A stretch of 64,000 nucleotides of DNA, taken from the NCBI RefSeq assembly GCF_014649735.1, contig NZ_BMTP01000019.1:1-64000 (forward strand), read 5' to 3'. This document shows positions 7,847-16,162 of the stretch, one piece after another. Source of the stretch: Streptomyces lavendofoliae (lineage in GTDB: Bacteria > Actinomycetota > Actinomycetes > Streptomycetales > Streptomycetaceae). Numbering within the stretch: the stretch's first letter is position 1; every line of letters starts with the position of its first letter. The translations under genes and the position numbers were made by a program. Under the pieces are notes generated by a model. It did not search any database. It saw nothing but the letters and a program-made list of their open reading frames with translations, and was not told the DNA's origin.

Positions 7847-9835
7847 TCAGCCGATCTTGCGCCAGGTGCAGGTCGTCGCGGTTGATGTGCAGTGCTCGAA
7901 CCCGGGAAGGGTGACGAAGAACCCGTCACCGTCCAGCATTCGCCATGACGGAGCCGGGAACCCGGTGAACGCCTGCTGGTTCTGCGTGCTGGGGATGGCC
8001 GCACGCCCGCATCGCTCCGTACCGCTCGGCCCGTTTGTTGCCGTGCGGGTGTCAGCGAGGATGCCGAAGTTCGCCGTACCGTCACCCATCTTGTCGGTGT
8101 ACAGCTGGGCGCATTTGCTGCCGGATGTCACCAGGTTCACGCTCTTCGGGTAGCCGCCGGACTCGTGGGTCGAGGCCATGGCGAATTCGTCGCAGTCGAC
8201 CGATCCCACCGACGCGTCGGACGGGTGGACGCTCCAGGTGTTGTCGCACACGCGGGTGCGGCTGTTGTCTGAGGTCCAGGTTCCGCCGGTGCTGTTCTTC
8301 ACCGGCGTGTCGGGGCCCAGGTAGTGCATCAGGCTGTCCCACCGCTTCGAGCCGGCGTGATCGGGCATCACCTGCTGCATGTACCAGTAGTACGCGCCGG
8401 CTGCCGGATACAGGTTGGTGTCGACCGTCCAGTTCGGATTGTAGTACGGCAGCACACAGCCCGGCGCCGAGCCCTTGACGATGTCGTCGCAGCGCGGGGC
8501 GAGTTCACGGACGCGTGCGTCTCCGCTGGTGCCGAAGTCGGCGGTCGCCGAGGAGGTCAGGCTGGCGTCAACGGTGCCACGGATAGCCCATCCCAGGTCG
8601 ATGATCTCCTTGCCCGTGCCGGACCAGGTGGTCTGAACAGTGCCGTAGCGGGCATTGAGCGGACCTACCTCTGAGAAGCTCCAGTGGCCGGTGGCGGCGG
8701 CGCCGTTGATGTCCGTCCACCGCGTCTGCGAGGTGGTGCAGGAGGTGCAGTTGTTGGTGGGTAGCCAGGTGAGGTTGACGCCTTGGAGAGCGGCGTCGAT
8801 GCTGCGGGGCATCGCCACGAGCTGCTGGTCGAACTCGGCGAAGTCCGAGCCGGATGCACCCTTGTTCGGGTACGCCTTGATCCGCTGTTGCAGGTCGAAC
8901 GTGGCCAGGCCCAGGGCGGGCAGATCCGGGTCGGCGTCCAGGAAGATCAGCGTGGCGGAGCCGAGGTTCTTCAGGCACGCCTCGCTGCGGGTCATGTAGT
9001 CCTTGCCGAGCGGCTTGCTCCCGCACCACGCCACCAGGTCAACGGGTCCGGCAAGCCCGGCCTGCGGGGATACTGCGGGCTCCTTGCTCTGCTTGGACGG
9101 CGGGGTGATCTCGATGCACAGCTTGCGGCCTCGCGTATCGACCGTCGAGCAGGACCGTTCACCGGTGGCCTTGCGGCCCGTGAGAGCAACGGCACCCGGG
9201 TCGGTACGGGTGACCTCGATGTCGGTCTGGGCCAATGGGTCGATGGTTGACGTCGTCTGCGGCGCGGGGAACTTCGTGTACGGCTCGATGCGGAAGTCCC
9301 CCCAGGGGGACCAGGTGGTTTCGTACAGGCTGCCGTCGAAGGCGGAGGTGCGGAACTTGTACAGCACGCCGGGCTTCAGCTTGCCGTACGGCACCGTCAC
9401 CTTCGCCGTGCCGCCCGAGGCCACATACGGCGACACCAGCACACCGTGCTGACCTGACCCGTCGAGGTCGACCTGCGCCTTGGGGGTGCCGTCAGCGTTC
9501 GTGGTGTACACCTGGAATGTCAGGTTGGCGGTGTCGCCGTCCGCGTCTGTCACGGTGTTCCGCAGAACTACCTGTGGGGTGATGACCCGCCAGTAGGTGC
9601 CGGACTTGGCGAACTTGGGGCCGGCCGACGGTGTCTTGCCTGACACAGGCCGGTCACCCCCGGCGGCGATGGCAGCCAGGTCCTGCGGCCCGGCTGCCGC
9701 CACTGCCGCCGGAGATGCGGCCAGGCCGGGTGTGGGCGGGGTAGGGGCCGCCGCTGCGGTGCCCATCCCCGCCAGTAGCGCCAGCGCGGCACCAGTAGCA
9801 ACGTGCCGCCACGCCGCCGTACGTAAGGGTTTCAC
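7847..9835 (-). CDS. Secreted protein with C-terminal NucA/NucB DNase domain
   Basis: The start is a GTG at 9835 with GGGAG 9 bases before it. The 662-residue product has a Sec signal peptide (AALALLAGMGTAAAA). The middle contains beta-sandwich segments that look like surface or wall-associated domains. The last about 150 residues match NucA/NucB nucleases: the central motif VDCDEFAMASTHESGG parallels the family core CDE-Y/F-P/A-FAST-x-EGG, which holds the catalytic Asp/Glu. The protein should be a secreted, non-specific DNase. The SUKH gene across the terminator could protect the producer. Confidence 0.8.
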   Translation of the reverse strand: MKPLRTAAWRHVATGAALALLAGMGTAAAAPTPPTPGLAASPAAVAAAGPQDLAAIAAGGDRPVSGKTPSAGPKFAKSGTYWRVITPQVVLRNTVTDADGDTANLTFQVYTTNADGTPKAQVDLDGSGQHGVLVSPYVASGGTAKVTVPYGKLKPGVLYKFRTSAFDGSLYETTWSPWGDFRIEPYTKFPAPQTTSTIDPLAQTDIEVTRTDPGAVALTGRKATGERSCSTVDTRGRKLCIEITPPSKQSKEPAVSPQAGLAGPVDLVAWCGSKPLGKDYMTRSEACLKNLGSATLIFLDADPDLPALGLATFDLQQRIKAYPNKGASGSDFAEFDQQLVAMPRSIDAALQGVNLTWLPTNNCTSCTTSQTRWTDINGAAATGHWSFSEVGPLNARYGTVQTTWSGTGKEIIDLGWAIRGTVDASLTSSATADFGTSGDARVRELAPRCDDIVKGSAPGCVLPYYNPNWTVDTNLYPAAGAYYWYMQQVMPDHAGSKRWDSLMHYLGPDTPVKNSTGGTWTSDNSRTRVCDNTWSVHPSDASVGSVDCDEFAMASTHESGGYPKSVNLVTSGSKCAQLYTDKMGDGTANFGILADTRTATNGPSGTERCGRAAIPSTQNQQAFTGFPAPSWRMLDGDGFFVTLPGFEHCTSTATTCTWRKIG

Positions 9836-9979
9836 TTCTTCAAGCTCCCTCTGTGTTTACGAATAGCACCCCAACACCTGTCGAACACACATGCGAGCAC
9901 GAGTCGTAGAGGGAAATCCACCCGCCCTGAAGAAGTGACCGGAAACCCCTCTCCGGCAGTGATCGAAGTCCGGAAAGGA

Positions 9980-10016
9980 AGCGCCACGCCCGGCCAGGAA
10001 GGCAGGGCGCGGCGCT
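9980..10016 (-). terminator. Terminator at the distal end of the transfer locus
   Basis: AGCGCCACGCCC pairs with GGGCGCGGCGCT (one mismatch) around a 13-base loop, just after the last small gene of the minus-strand series. Confidence 0.65.
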
Positions 10017-10030
10017 CAAGGTGGCGGGTG

Positions 10031-10217
10031 CTACTGGGTGGGGGTGTCGGTGACCACGAGGAACCGGGTCGCTGCTGAGGTCCATCACGACGCGGGCGGC
10101 GATGCCCTGATCCCGCTGGGCGGCAGCGCATTCGTCGGCGGGCCGCGAGCCTCGGGGGTGGCCAGCGGGGAACCTCTCCAGAAGACGGTGCGCTGTGCGG
10201 GAGACGGCGGCCGTCAT
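10031..10217 (-). pseudogene. Small hypothetical gene with a frameshift
   Basis: An ATG at 10217 overlaps the stop of the gene before it (ATGA). It opens a frame encoding MTAAVSRTAHRLLERF and onward for about 50 residues. The frame then runs on into a non-coding hairpin. If one base near 10067 is removed, the protein ends naturally as TRFLVVTDTPTQ with TAG at 10031-10033. I read this as one gene of about 61 residues, broken by an extra base. No family recognised. Confidence 0.5.
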
Positions 10218-10688
10218 CGGGCGTCGCCGTTCTCGTAGGCGTCGGTCAGCGGGCCGATGAGGTCGGCGCTCGCCGCCTCGCCGACCCACGCGCCGGACGC
10301 GAGAAAGACGGGTACAGCGTCGCGGTCGGCGTTGAAGATGACGACGTACGGCCCATACCGGTCGAAGACCAGCCCGCACGGCACCGGGATCGGTGCGGCG
10401 GCCAGGACCTCCAGCGCGTCGACGGTGAGCCGGGCGGGCGCGGCGGGGTCGCCGGACTGGGTGAGGGTGCCAGTTACACGCAGCAGGTCACCGAACTCGA
10501 TCCCGGTTAGGAGCAGCTCGGTGATGGGGGGCGCCGGCCGAGCAGACGAGGGCCGTGTCCAGGGCATCCGGGCTGGCGATGTCCGCGTCGGCGGGTCGGA
10601 CGATCAGCTCGAAGGTGACGGTGCCGCTCGGGCCGGAGGTGGGGAGGCTGTCGACGTAGCCGTCGACGGCGAGGTGCTTGGTGTCCAT
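10214..10688 (-). pseudogene. OB-fold-like small protein split by an extra C in a C6 run
   Basis: Two overlapping frames, one starting MDTKHLAVDGYVDSL at 10688 and one ending at 10214, join into one protein if a single C is dropped from the C6 run (G6 on the plus strand) at about 10526-10531. The join reads TALVCSAGAPITELLLTGI. The merged product of about 157 residues has alternating strands (ELLLTGIEFGDLLRVTGTL) that look like an OB fold. The start overlaps the stop of the preceding gene by one base. Whether the extra base is real or a sequencing error cannot be told here. Confidence 0.6.
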
Positions 10689-10888
10689 CAGCTGGCCTCC
10701 GCCAGGGTGTCGGTGGGGCGAGGGGAGCAGGGTCGGGTGGTGCGCTGGGCGATGTCCAGCAGCTCGCGGTTGCGCCGCTGCTGTTCGGGTGTGAGCGGGC
10801 GGGCCTTCGCGCCTTGGCGGTGCCAGTGCGGGGAGGCTGGCGGCTCGGGGTAGGCGAGGGCGTGGTCGACGTCGTGGTTACTGCTCAT
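10688..10888 (-). CDS. Small hypothetical protein, 66 residues
   Basis: ATG at 10888 with AGGGG 4 bases upstream. The product has an RPLTPEQQRRNRELLDIAQ helix. Its stop overlaps the start of the OB-like gene by one base, so it belongs to the same transcript. The open frame continues far upstream, but the ATG with the ribosome site is the sensible start. No family recognised. Confidence 0.6.
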   Translation of the reverse strand: MSSNHDVDHALAYPEPPASPHWHRQGAKARPLTPEQQRRNRELLDIAQRTTRPCSPRPTDTLAEAS

Positions 10889-10914
10889 GGGGCCCCTAGG
10901 TGGAGGTGAGGGGT

Positions 10915-11151
10915 TCAGCCGTGGTCGGTCGTCGCGCCGCCCTTGGGCGCGTTGGAGACGAACCGCATCTCGCCGGGGTGCGCCGCGATCCAGAGCTCCG
11001 CGCAGACCTTGTGAACGGGCTCTTTGGCATCGGACCTCAGCGGGGTGGTGATGCCGCACAGCACGCACGGGGCAGGCGGGCCGAAGTGCCAGCCGTGGCG
11101 CCAGTTCAGGAGCTGGACCGGCGCCACGGGCTGCTCCGGTGGCGTGTGCAC
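10915..11151 (-). CDS. Small zinc-finger-like protein, 78 residues
   Basis: The product has a CVLCGITTPL motif followed by a His-x-x-x-Cys (HKVCAELW), a likely Cys/His zinc site. GTG at 11151 is the only start in this frame, but it has no ribosome site. A GTG at 11179, overlapping the ASCH stop, would be better placed yet sits in another frame. A one-base error between them is possible. Such small zinc proteins are frequent in Streptomyces plasmid transfer regions. Confidence 0.55.
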   Translation of the reverse strand: MHTPPEQPVAPVQLLNWRHGWHFGPPAPCVLCGITTPLRSDAKEPVHKVCAELWIAAHPGEMRFVSNAPKGGATTDHG

Positions 11152-11175
11152 CGCGCAGTTGGCGACGTCCGGCGG

Positions 11176-11621
11176 TCACAGCCGCAGGTCGGGCAGCTGC
11201 TGGAGGACCTGGGCGACGAGGTCCGGTGTCGGCCTCCACGCGGGGAGCGCGCCTGTGGCGGGTACGGGCAGGGGCAACTCGCGGACGTCGTCGAGGACCA
11301 GGTGGTGCGCGCCGCGCTGAGCCCAGCGGCTGGTGCAGTGCTCGGGCCCCTGGTCCAGGTGGCAGTCGGTGAGCCGGGCGACGCCGATGACCGCGCCTCG
11401 GTGAAGCTCGCGGCCGCGGATCGCGGTGGCCACCAGCGGGTCCCGCAGCAGGGCGGGGTCCGGCTTCGCCTTCCCGGCGTGGATGAGGACCCAGCCGCGC
11501 CACGGCCAGTGGGCGGGCCTGTTCTCCACGTTCTTTCCGGCGAGGATGCAGGTGGCCCAGGGCTGGCGGATCGTGATGCCGCGGATCCAGTCGCCCGCCG
11601 ACGGAAGGTTCTGGTGCTCAT
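11176..11621 (-). CDS. ASCH-domain protein (probable start by frameshift)
   Basis: The segment starting IRGITIRQPWATCILAGKN, then VENR, then WRGWVLIHAGK is a typical ASCH domain, a PUA-like fold thought to bind RNA or modified nucleotides. In this frame there is no start codon with a ribosome site; the frame is fused upstream to the GGDEF gene. The ATG at 11621 (MSTRTFRRRA) overlaps a TGA in ATGA style but needs one added base near 11590 to enter the ASCH frame. I infer a separate gene of about 148 codons that has lost a base, though a true GGDEF-ASCH fusion is possible. Confidence 0.6.
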
Positions 11622-12291
11622 GCGGCTCGCCCCCACATCGCCGTGTCGGGCCTGCCCGCGCGGCGCCCGTTGACGGACGGCACGAGACGTGCGCGGCGGT
11701 CGCCAGGATCGCCTGGCCGGAGTGCTTGCCGTCGTACAGGGCGGCGTCGGCGGCCCGCTGCAACGCGGACAGGTCGCGGGATCCGACGACGTCCGGGGTT
11801 GCGGCGCCGACCGAGGCGGCGACGTCGACGGTGCGGCCGTTCTCGAGGGTGACCGGGGTGTGCAGCATCCGGACCAGCTGCTCCAGGCGGAGAGCGCGGC
11901 GGTCGGCGGGCAGCTGCAGGACGACGGCGAACTCGTCGCCTCCGAGCCGGCCGACCGCAGCCTGCGGGCCCGCCCAGGCCGTGAGGCGGGCCGCGATCGA
12001 GGCGAGGACGGTGTCGCCCGCCGCGTGCCCGAGCCGGTCGTTGATCTCCTTGAACCTGTCGGAGTCGACCATGACCACGGCCACGTCGCCGTGGCGGGCC
12101 AGGAGCCGGCGGGCGCGGGCGGTGTAGGCGTCACGGCGCAGCAGGCCGGTGAGCGGGTCGCATCGTGTGGCGGCCAGGCGCCGGTGCAGGGCGATGGCGT
12201 GTACGGCCCAGCCGGTCAACGGCACGGCCGCGGTCGTCAGTAAGAGTGTGCGCTGCCCGAACCGGGCCTGTGTGCGCAGGACGGAGTCCAT
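11618..12291 (-). CDS. GGDEF-domain protein (diguanylate cyclase-like), membrane-anchored
   Basis: ATG at 12291 with GAGGGAG 9-10 bases upstream. One hydrophobic segment (LLLTTAAVPLTGWAVHAIAL) near residue 20 anchors it. The GGDEF domain follows: CDPLTGLLRRDAY, DSDRFKEINDRLGH, then RLGGDEFAVVLQL with the intact active-site loop, and VAASVGAA. It should make cyclic di-GMP from two GTP. No inhibitory RxxD motif is seen just before GGDEF. The frame does not stop; it runs into the ASCH segment. One added base near 11690 would give a natural end (VPSVNGRRAGRPDTAMWGRA) at TGA 11618-11620. C-di-GMP controls development in Streptomyces through BldD, so a plasmid-borne enzyme is notable. Confidence 0.75.
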
Positions 12292-12382
12292 ACTGGGGAT
12301 CTCCCTCTCGTCTCGTACGGGATGGGAAGGCCCGGGGCAGGCGGTCGGTTTGGACGCCGTGAGCGCCTGTCCCGGGGCGGAT

Positions 12383-12687
12383 CTACAGCTCGAAGTCGCC
12401 GTCGTCGCGCGGGTCCAGCTGTACGGGTCGTTCCAGCGGCCGACGGTCGCCGCCTTCCAGTCGAGCTCCCAGCCGGGCCGGTAGCCGCGTGCCGTCCAGC
12501 CGTCCGGCCTCCTGCCGGGGACCTCGAGCCCGGCCTGCCGCGCGGCGGCGGCCTGGTCGTAGACCTCGTGGGCGATCCGTACGGCGGCGCTGCGGCTGTC
12601 GGCGTGGCCGGTGAAGACGTGCACACCGCGCGAGCCGGCGGTGTTCCTGATCGGGACGTCGACCTCGTAGAGGGGGAGCAGGGTCAT
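12383..12687 (-). CDS. Hypothetical protein of the transfer locus, about 101 residues
   Basis: Starts MTLLPLYEVDVPIRNTAG at ATG 12687 with AAAGGAG upstream, and contains HVFTGHADSRSAAVRIAHEV and RWNDPYSW. As sequenced the frame reads through into the GGDEF gene. One added base near 12400 gives the natural end DDGDFEL with TAG at 12383-12385, followed by a true intergenic gap and the GGDEF ribosome site. Family not recognised. Confidence 0.55.
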
Positions 12688-13065
12688 GACGTCCATCTCC
12701 TTTCGTTCTTCTCGGCGCTGAGGGACCACCGCGACCGCCCCGGCCTCACGTCGTACGCGAACCAGGGCGCACGGAGGACCATCACCGGCTACGGCGCGGG
12801 GCGGTTCCTCGGCGTGGACCTCGTACACGTCGAGGACGTCCTCGACGCCGGACCAAGTGCCGGGGGCGTGGCGGATGTAGACGATGCGCAGCGGGGAGCC
12901 GTTGCGGGCAGGGACGCCGTGCTCGTGGACCAGGTGCTTCTTGAGGGCCGAGCGGACGGCCGGGGCCACGGACCGGGCGGGCATTTGGGACGGGAACGGC
13001 AGGATGCGGGCGCCGTCGACGGTGGTGTACTGCAGGGCCTGGCGCGGCCAGAGGCGGGCGGTCAT
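12684..13065 (-). CDS. Hypothetical protein, about 127 residues, frame uncertain at its end
   Basis: ATG at 13065 overlaps the stop of a 23-codon gene. The product begins MTARLWPRQALQYTTVDGAR and contains RIVYIRHAPGTWSGVEDVLD. In the given sequence the frame is open into the next gene. A shift near 12780 yields a protein-like end (RAPWFAYDVRPGRSRWSL) whose TGA overlaps ATG 12687, the pattern seen between the other genes here. No family recognised. Confidence 0.5.
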
Positions 13066-13133
13066 CGCGCCGTGCTCGCGCAGGCCTGAAAGTGGGCTTC
13101 GTAGTACGCCTTCGCGGCGGCGGACATGGGCAT
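13062..13133 (-). CDS. Very small peptide gene, 23 residues
   Basis: ATG at 13133 has AAGGAGA 7 bases upstream, one of the strongest ribosome sites in the locus. It encodes MPMSAAAKAYYEAHFQACAS plus three residues. Its TGA overlaps the next ATG (ATGA), so it is translationally coupled. It may be a leader that sets translation of the following gene, or a real micro-protein. Confidence 0.5.
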   Translation of the reverse strand: MPMSAAAKAYYEAHFQACASTAR

Positions 13134-13164
13134 GAGCGGGTCTCCTTCGGAGTGCCGGTCCGGA

Positions 13165-13374
13165 TCAGAAATCGAGCCGGATCGTGATGGGGGTGCGGCG
13201 GTCGCCGTAATCGCGGCGGGGGTCGTGGACGGTGCGGCGGTGGGCGGCGAGCCCGGCCGCGCCGCCCTGGAGGGGGATGCGGCACTCACCGCAGCCGTGC
13301 CACCACTCGTCCCCGGCCGGGAGGTCGGCCGGGGTGAGCGGGTGCGGGTGCGGTCCCTTGGCGGCTCGGCTCAT
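13165..13374 (-). CDS. Small C2H2-like zinc protein, 69 residues
   Basis: ATG at 13374 overlaps the stop of the kinase gene. The core WWHGCGECRIPL followed by GLAAHRRTVH fits a Cys-x2-Cys / His-x4-His zinc finger. This suggests a small nucleic-acid-binding or structural protein of the transfer locus. Confidence 0.65.
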   Translation of the reverse strand: MSRAAKGPHPHPLTPADLPAGDEWWHGCGECRIPLQGGAAGLAAHRRTVHDPRRDYGDRRTPITIRLDF

Positions 13375-14354
13375 TCGCGGACCGCCGCGGCGTACTGCTC
13401 GTCCAGGTCCGCGCGGCCGTCGAGGTCGTCGTCCATACCGGCCGCGTGGTCGTCGGCCTCCTGGTCGACGTCGTCGTAGCCGCCGTGGACGTCGCAGACG
13501 ATGTCGTCGCGGTGCCCAAGGTCGCCGGTGAGCGCGCGGTGCAGGCAGGTGACGCTGTAGGCCGGCGTCCAGGCGGTGGCGCTGCACTCGGGGTCGAACG
13601 GGCACGGCACGGCGATGTCGAACCCGAAGTCGCCCTCGCCGTCGACGTCCAGGCGCAGCGCGAGGGTGAGGTGCTGCTGGCCGAGGCGGATCTCGCCGAC
13701 GCGGTCCCCGCCGGCGATGTCGGAGTCGTCCTCCCACCGCCACATCGGCAGGATCTCCTCGCCGAAGAACCGGCGTACGAGGAGCAGGTGGCCCAGGCCG
13801 TCGCCGCCGTCCAGGCCGAGGTCGGCCTGCCGGGCCTCGCTCAGGTGCCGCAGGTACAGCTCCAGCCGGTTCAGGTCGTGGGCGAAGAGGACCTGGGTGA
13901 AGCCCTCCCGGGCGAGGCTCTGGTGGGAGAAGGTCATCGCCTCGTGCTGGCGCCGGGCGACGTCGTCGGGCACGCGCCGGTTCGCCGGGCGCGGCTGCTG
14001 CCGCTGGAGGCACAGCGACAGCGGCGTGGCGACGACGACCGCGACCGTCGGCACGCCGTACTTCTTCGCCGTCATCACCAGCTCGACCCTGACGGTGTCC
14101 TGCACGTTCGTCGCGTCGATGACCGTGTTCAGGCGGCGGGCCATCCGGCGCTCCAGGATGAGCTTGAGGACGTCGGCGGCGTCGGCGGTCGCGGACTGGT
14201 CGCCCGGGTCGTCGCTGACGGTGCCCCTCAGAGCGTCGAGGGAGAGGACCTGGGAGGCCGGCCAGGTGCGGGCCAGCGTCGACTTGCCGGCGCCGCTGGC
14301 GCCGATCAGCACGACGAGCGCGTTCTCCGGAAGCCGCGGGTGCATCTGACTCAC
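13371..14354 (-). CDS. P-loop kinase-like ATPase (polynucleotide-kinase type)
   Basis: The product is 327 residues from GTG 14354 (an ATG 9 bases further in is an alternative). Walker A is VVLIGASGAGKSTLARTW at about residues 14-31; ERRMARRLNTVIDATN gives a Walker-B-like VIDATN. These are typical of AAA_33 / polynucleotide kinase-like P-loop proteins. The C-terminal 150 residues are Asp-rich with scattered Cys and His (VPCPFDPEC, DDIVCDVHGG). It overlaps both neighbours by 4 bases, so it is part of the transfer transcript. Substrate unknown. Confidence 0.75.
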   Translation of the reverse strand: MSQMHPRLPENALVVLIGASGAGKSTLARTWPASQVLSLDALRGTVSDDPGDQSATADAADVLKLILERRMARRLNTVIDATNVQDTVRVELVMTAKKYGVPTVAVVVATPLSLCLQRQQPRPANRRVPDDVARRQHEAMTFSHQSLAREGFTQVLFAHDLNRLELYLRHLSEARQADLGLDGGDGLGHLLLVRRFFGEEILPMWRWEDDSDIAGGDRVGEIRLGQQHLTLALRLDVDGEGDFGFDIAVPCPFDPECSATAWTPAYSVTCLHRALTGDLGHRDDIVCDVHGGYDDVDQEADDHAAGMDDDLDGRADLDEQYAAAVRE

Positions 14355-14701
14355 GTGTCGTCTCCTTGCGGTTCAAGGGCGCGGGCGGCCCAGGTCATGC
14401 GCTGCCCGGCGTTGTCGGTGATCAGGGCGGCGACCTCGTGCAAGGAGCGGGAGGCGACGCCGTCGCGGTAGGGCTCGAGCTGCTCCGCACGACGGGCGGC
14501 GGTGCTGACGAGCTGGGCGAGCGTGGGGAAGAGGCCGCCGGGGACGTCGATGTCCTCCTGGAGCTCGCGCAGGATCGCGGCGAGCTCGGGGGCGTCGATG
14601 TCGCCGGCGGTCAGGTCGTCCTCGATCTGCTGGAGGGCGAGCTGGGCGATGCCGAGCGAGGCGCGCACCCGGTCCAGGCGGGTGCGGGGCCGTGCGGTCA
14701 C
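14351..14701 (-). CDS. Hypothetical helical protein, 116 residues
   Basis: GTG at 14701 overlaps the stop of the upstream gene (GTGA), and its own stop overlaps the kinase start. The product is almost all helix (LGIAQLALQQIEDDL, LAAILRELQEDIDV). Such proteins recur in actinomycete plasmids without known function. Confidence 0.65.
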   Translation of the reverse strand: MTARPRTRLDRVRASLGIAQLALQQIEDDLTAGDIDAPELAAILRELQEDIDVPGGLFPTLAQLVSTAARRAEQLEPYRDGVASRSLHEVAALITDNAGQRMTWAARALEPQGDDT

Positions 14702-15207
14702 CGGGTGGTCGCCCCGATGATGGCGACCAGCGCGGCGGCCGTCTCCCAGCCGTGGTGCCAGGCGCTGTCCAGGCAGTACGCGCCGTTGATGCCGTGATCG
14801 GCCAGGCGCCAGAAGTTGCCCTTGCCGGTCTTCGTGGCGAGCGTCTCCAGGAGCCCGTCCGGCACCCGGCGGTCTGCGGCGTAGTGCGTGACGAACGACA
14901 AGGCGAGCGCGGCCGCGGCGGCGCCGGGGTGCAGCCGGATGCCCAGGATGCGGGCGCCGGCCCCGACCGCGAGGGCCTGGGTGGCGGTGTAGGTCAGGCA
15001 GTGCCAGGCGCACGCCTTGATGCCGTCCGAGGTTCCGTGGACGGTCGGCTCGGCGTCCGGGTCGTCGGTGGTGAGGTACACGGGCTTGTCGTCGGTGGCG
15101 CCCTTGACCCGGGCGCAGTAGTCGCTCTGGATCCAGTGGTCACCGATGTTGGACCCGGCGCGACCGAGACCGAGGACGGCGGCGAAGAGGGCGGAGCGAT
15201 GCGTCAT
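14698..15207 (-). CDS. DUF3307-like membrane protein
   Basis: I start it at ATG 15207 because AGGAGA lies 7 bases upstream. The 169-residue product has SNIGDHWIQSDYCARVKG, ACAWHCLTYTATQALAV and SFVTHYAADRRVPDG, a His-rich pattern like the DUF3307 membrane family, with at least two membrane helices. The frame is open upstream into the previous gene, but a GC hairpin and this ribosome site mark a gene border. Confidence 0.6.
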   Translation of the reverse strand: MTHRSALFAAVLGLGRAGSNIGDHWIQSDYCARVKGATDDKPVYLTTDDPDAEPTVHGTSDGIKACAWHCLTYTATQALAVGAGARILGIRLHPGAAAAALALSFVTHYAADRRVPDGLLETLATKTGKGNFWRLADHGINGAYCLDSAWHHGWETAAALVAIIGATTR

Positions 15208-15612
15208 GCTGGATTTCTCCTGATCTCGAAGGGTGAAGGAGCGGGCGGCCGGCCCTTTGCCGATGGGCGGCCGCCCGAGGTCCGACCCCGGCCGCACCGG
15301 CCGGGGTCGGGTCGTTCGGAACGGGGGCTCGTCCGGCCAGGCGGCGCGGACGGGCAGAAGCCGGATGCGCCAGGTGGGCCGGTTCGCCCAGCAGCCGCAC
15401 GCCTCCATCTCCGGGTTCGCGCCGTCGACCCACCAGCCGCCGTCGCCCCGGCAGTCGGGGCAGGAGCGGCAGGGCTGGGGCGTCAGCTCGATGCGGTGCC
15501 GGTCGGCGTACAGCCGCCGGTGCCCGGCCTTGAGCGCGACGACGACGGCCCCGGCTGCGGCGGCCTGGAGGGCGGCGAGCAGCAGGGCGGCCCGCAGGCG
15601 GCGGCCGGTCAC
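15208..15612 (-). CDS. Small membrane protein with zinc-ribbon tail (3' end unclear)
   Basis: GTG at 15612 overlaps the preceding stop (GTGA). It has an N-terminal membrane helix (RAALLLAALQAAAAGAVVV), then a zinc ribbon (CRSCPDCRGDGGW and ACGCW). No stop occurs before the next gene; a GC-rich inverted repeat at about 15280-15306 suggests the coding part ends before it, and the real stop may have been lost to an indel. Function unknown. Confidence 0.5.
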
Positions 15613-15857
15613 GTCAGCGGGATCGCGCGGCAGGCGGTGGCGTGGTCGTTGGCGTCCGGCCGGATGCGGAACAGGTAGCTGACTTCCGGGGCGCGGGAGG
15701 AGTCGCCGCAGCCGTGGCAGCTCCAGCGGTTGTCGTGGGCGTTCTCGCCGGAGCCGGTGACGTCGACGTACGAGCCGCCGGTGGTGGCGAACCGGATGAG
15801 CAGGCCCTTGGGGCGGTCGGGCTCGGTGAAGGCGGAGGTACGCAGGGCGGTACGCAT
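15609..15857 (-). CDS. Small Cys/His protein, 82 residues
   Basis: ATG at 15857 with GAGAGGA 6-7 bases upstream. Contains WSCHGCGDSS, a likely half zinc site, and a strand-rich core. Stop overlaps the next GTG. It is the last minus-strand gene before a plus-strand cassette interrupts the locus. Confidence 0.65.
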   Translation of the reverse strand: MRTALRTSAFTEPDRPKGLLIRFATTGGSYVDVTGSGENAHDNRWSCHGCGDSSRAPEVSYLFRIRPDANDHATACRAIPLT

Positions 15858-16162
15858 CGTGTGTCCTCTCGGGTCATGCGGCAAGCCGGTGATCCGGCGC
15901 CGGGGGAGCGATGTAGGAGTTGGGGTCGGCAGGCGTGCCGTCGAAGCACTCCAGACAAGAGCCCAAGTTCTGCAAGGGTGCTGGCGGAGTGCACTTGTTC
16001 CGTAGCTGCGGTATTCCAGTGCCAAGGCGCCACGGAAGCCGCTTGCCATCGCCTGTCCTCGGGGTAGCCAGCTGTGACTGAGCGGGGTAGTTGGCCGCGC
16101 GGAGTTGTGCCGGGCAAGCCCCCTTCGGGTACGGCTGGAGTCCGTCGCTAGGCTCCGGGCCC

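Noticed and set aside
10526..10531. Programmed frameshifting in the C6 run of the OB-like gene
   Set aside because: Neighbouring genes have similar single-base defects without any slippery pattern, so an indel or error is simpler.
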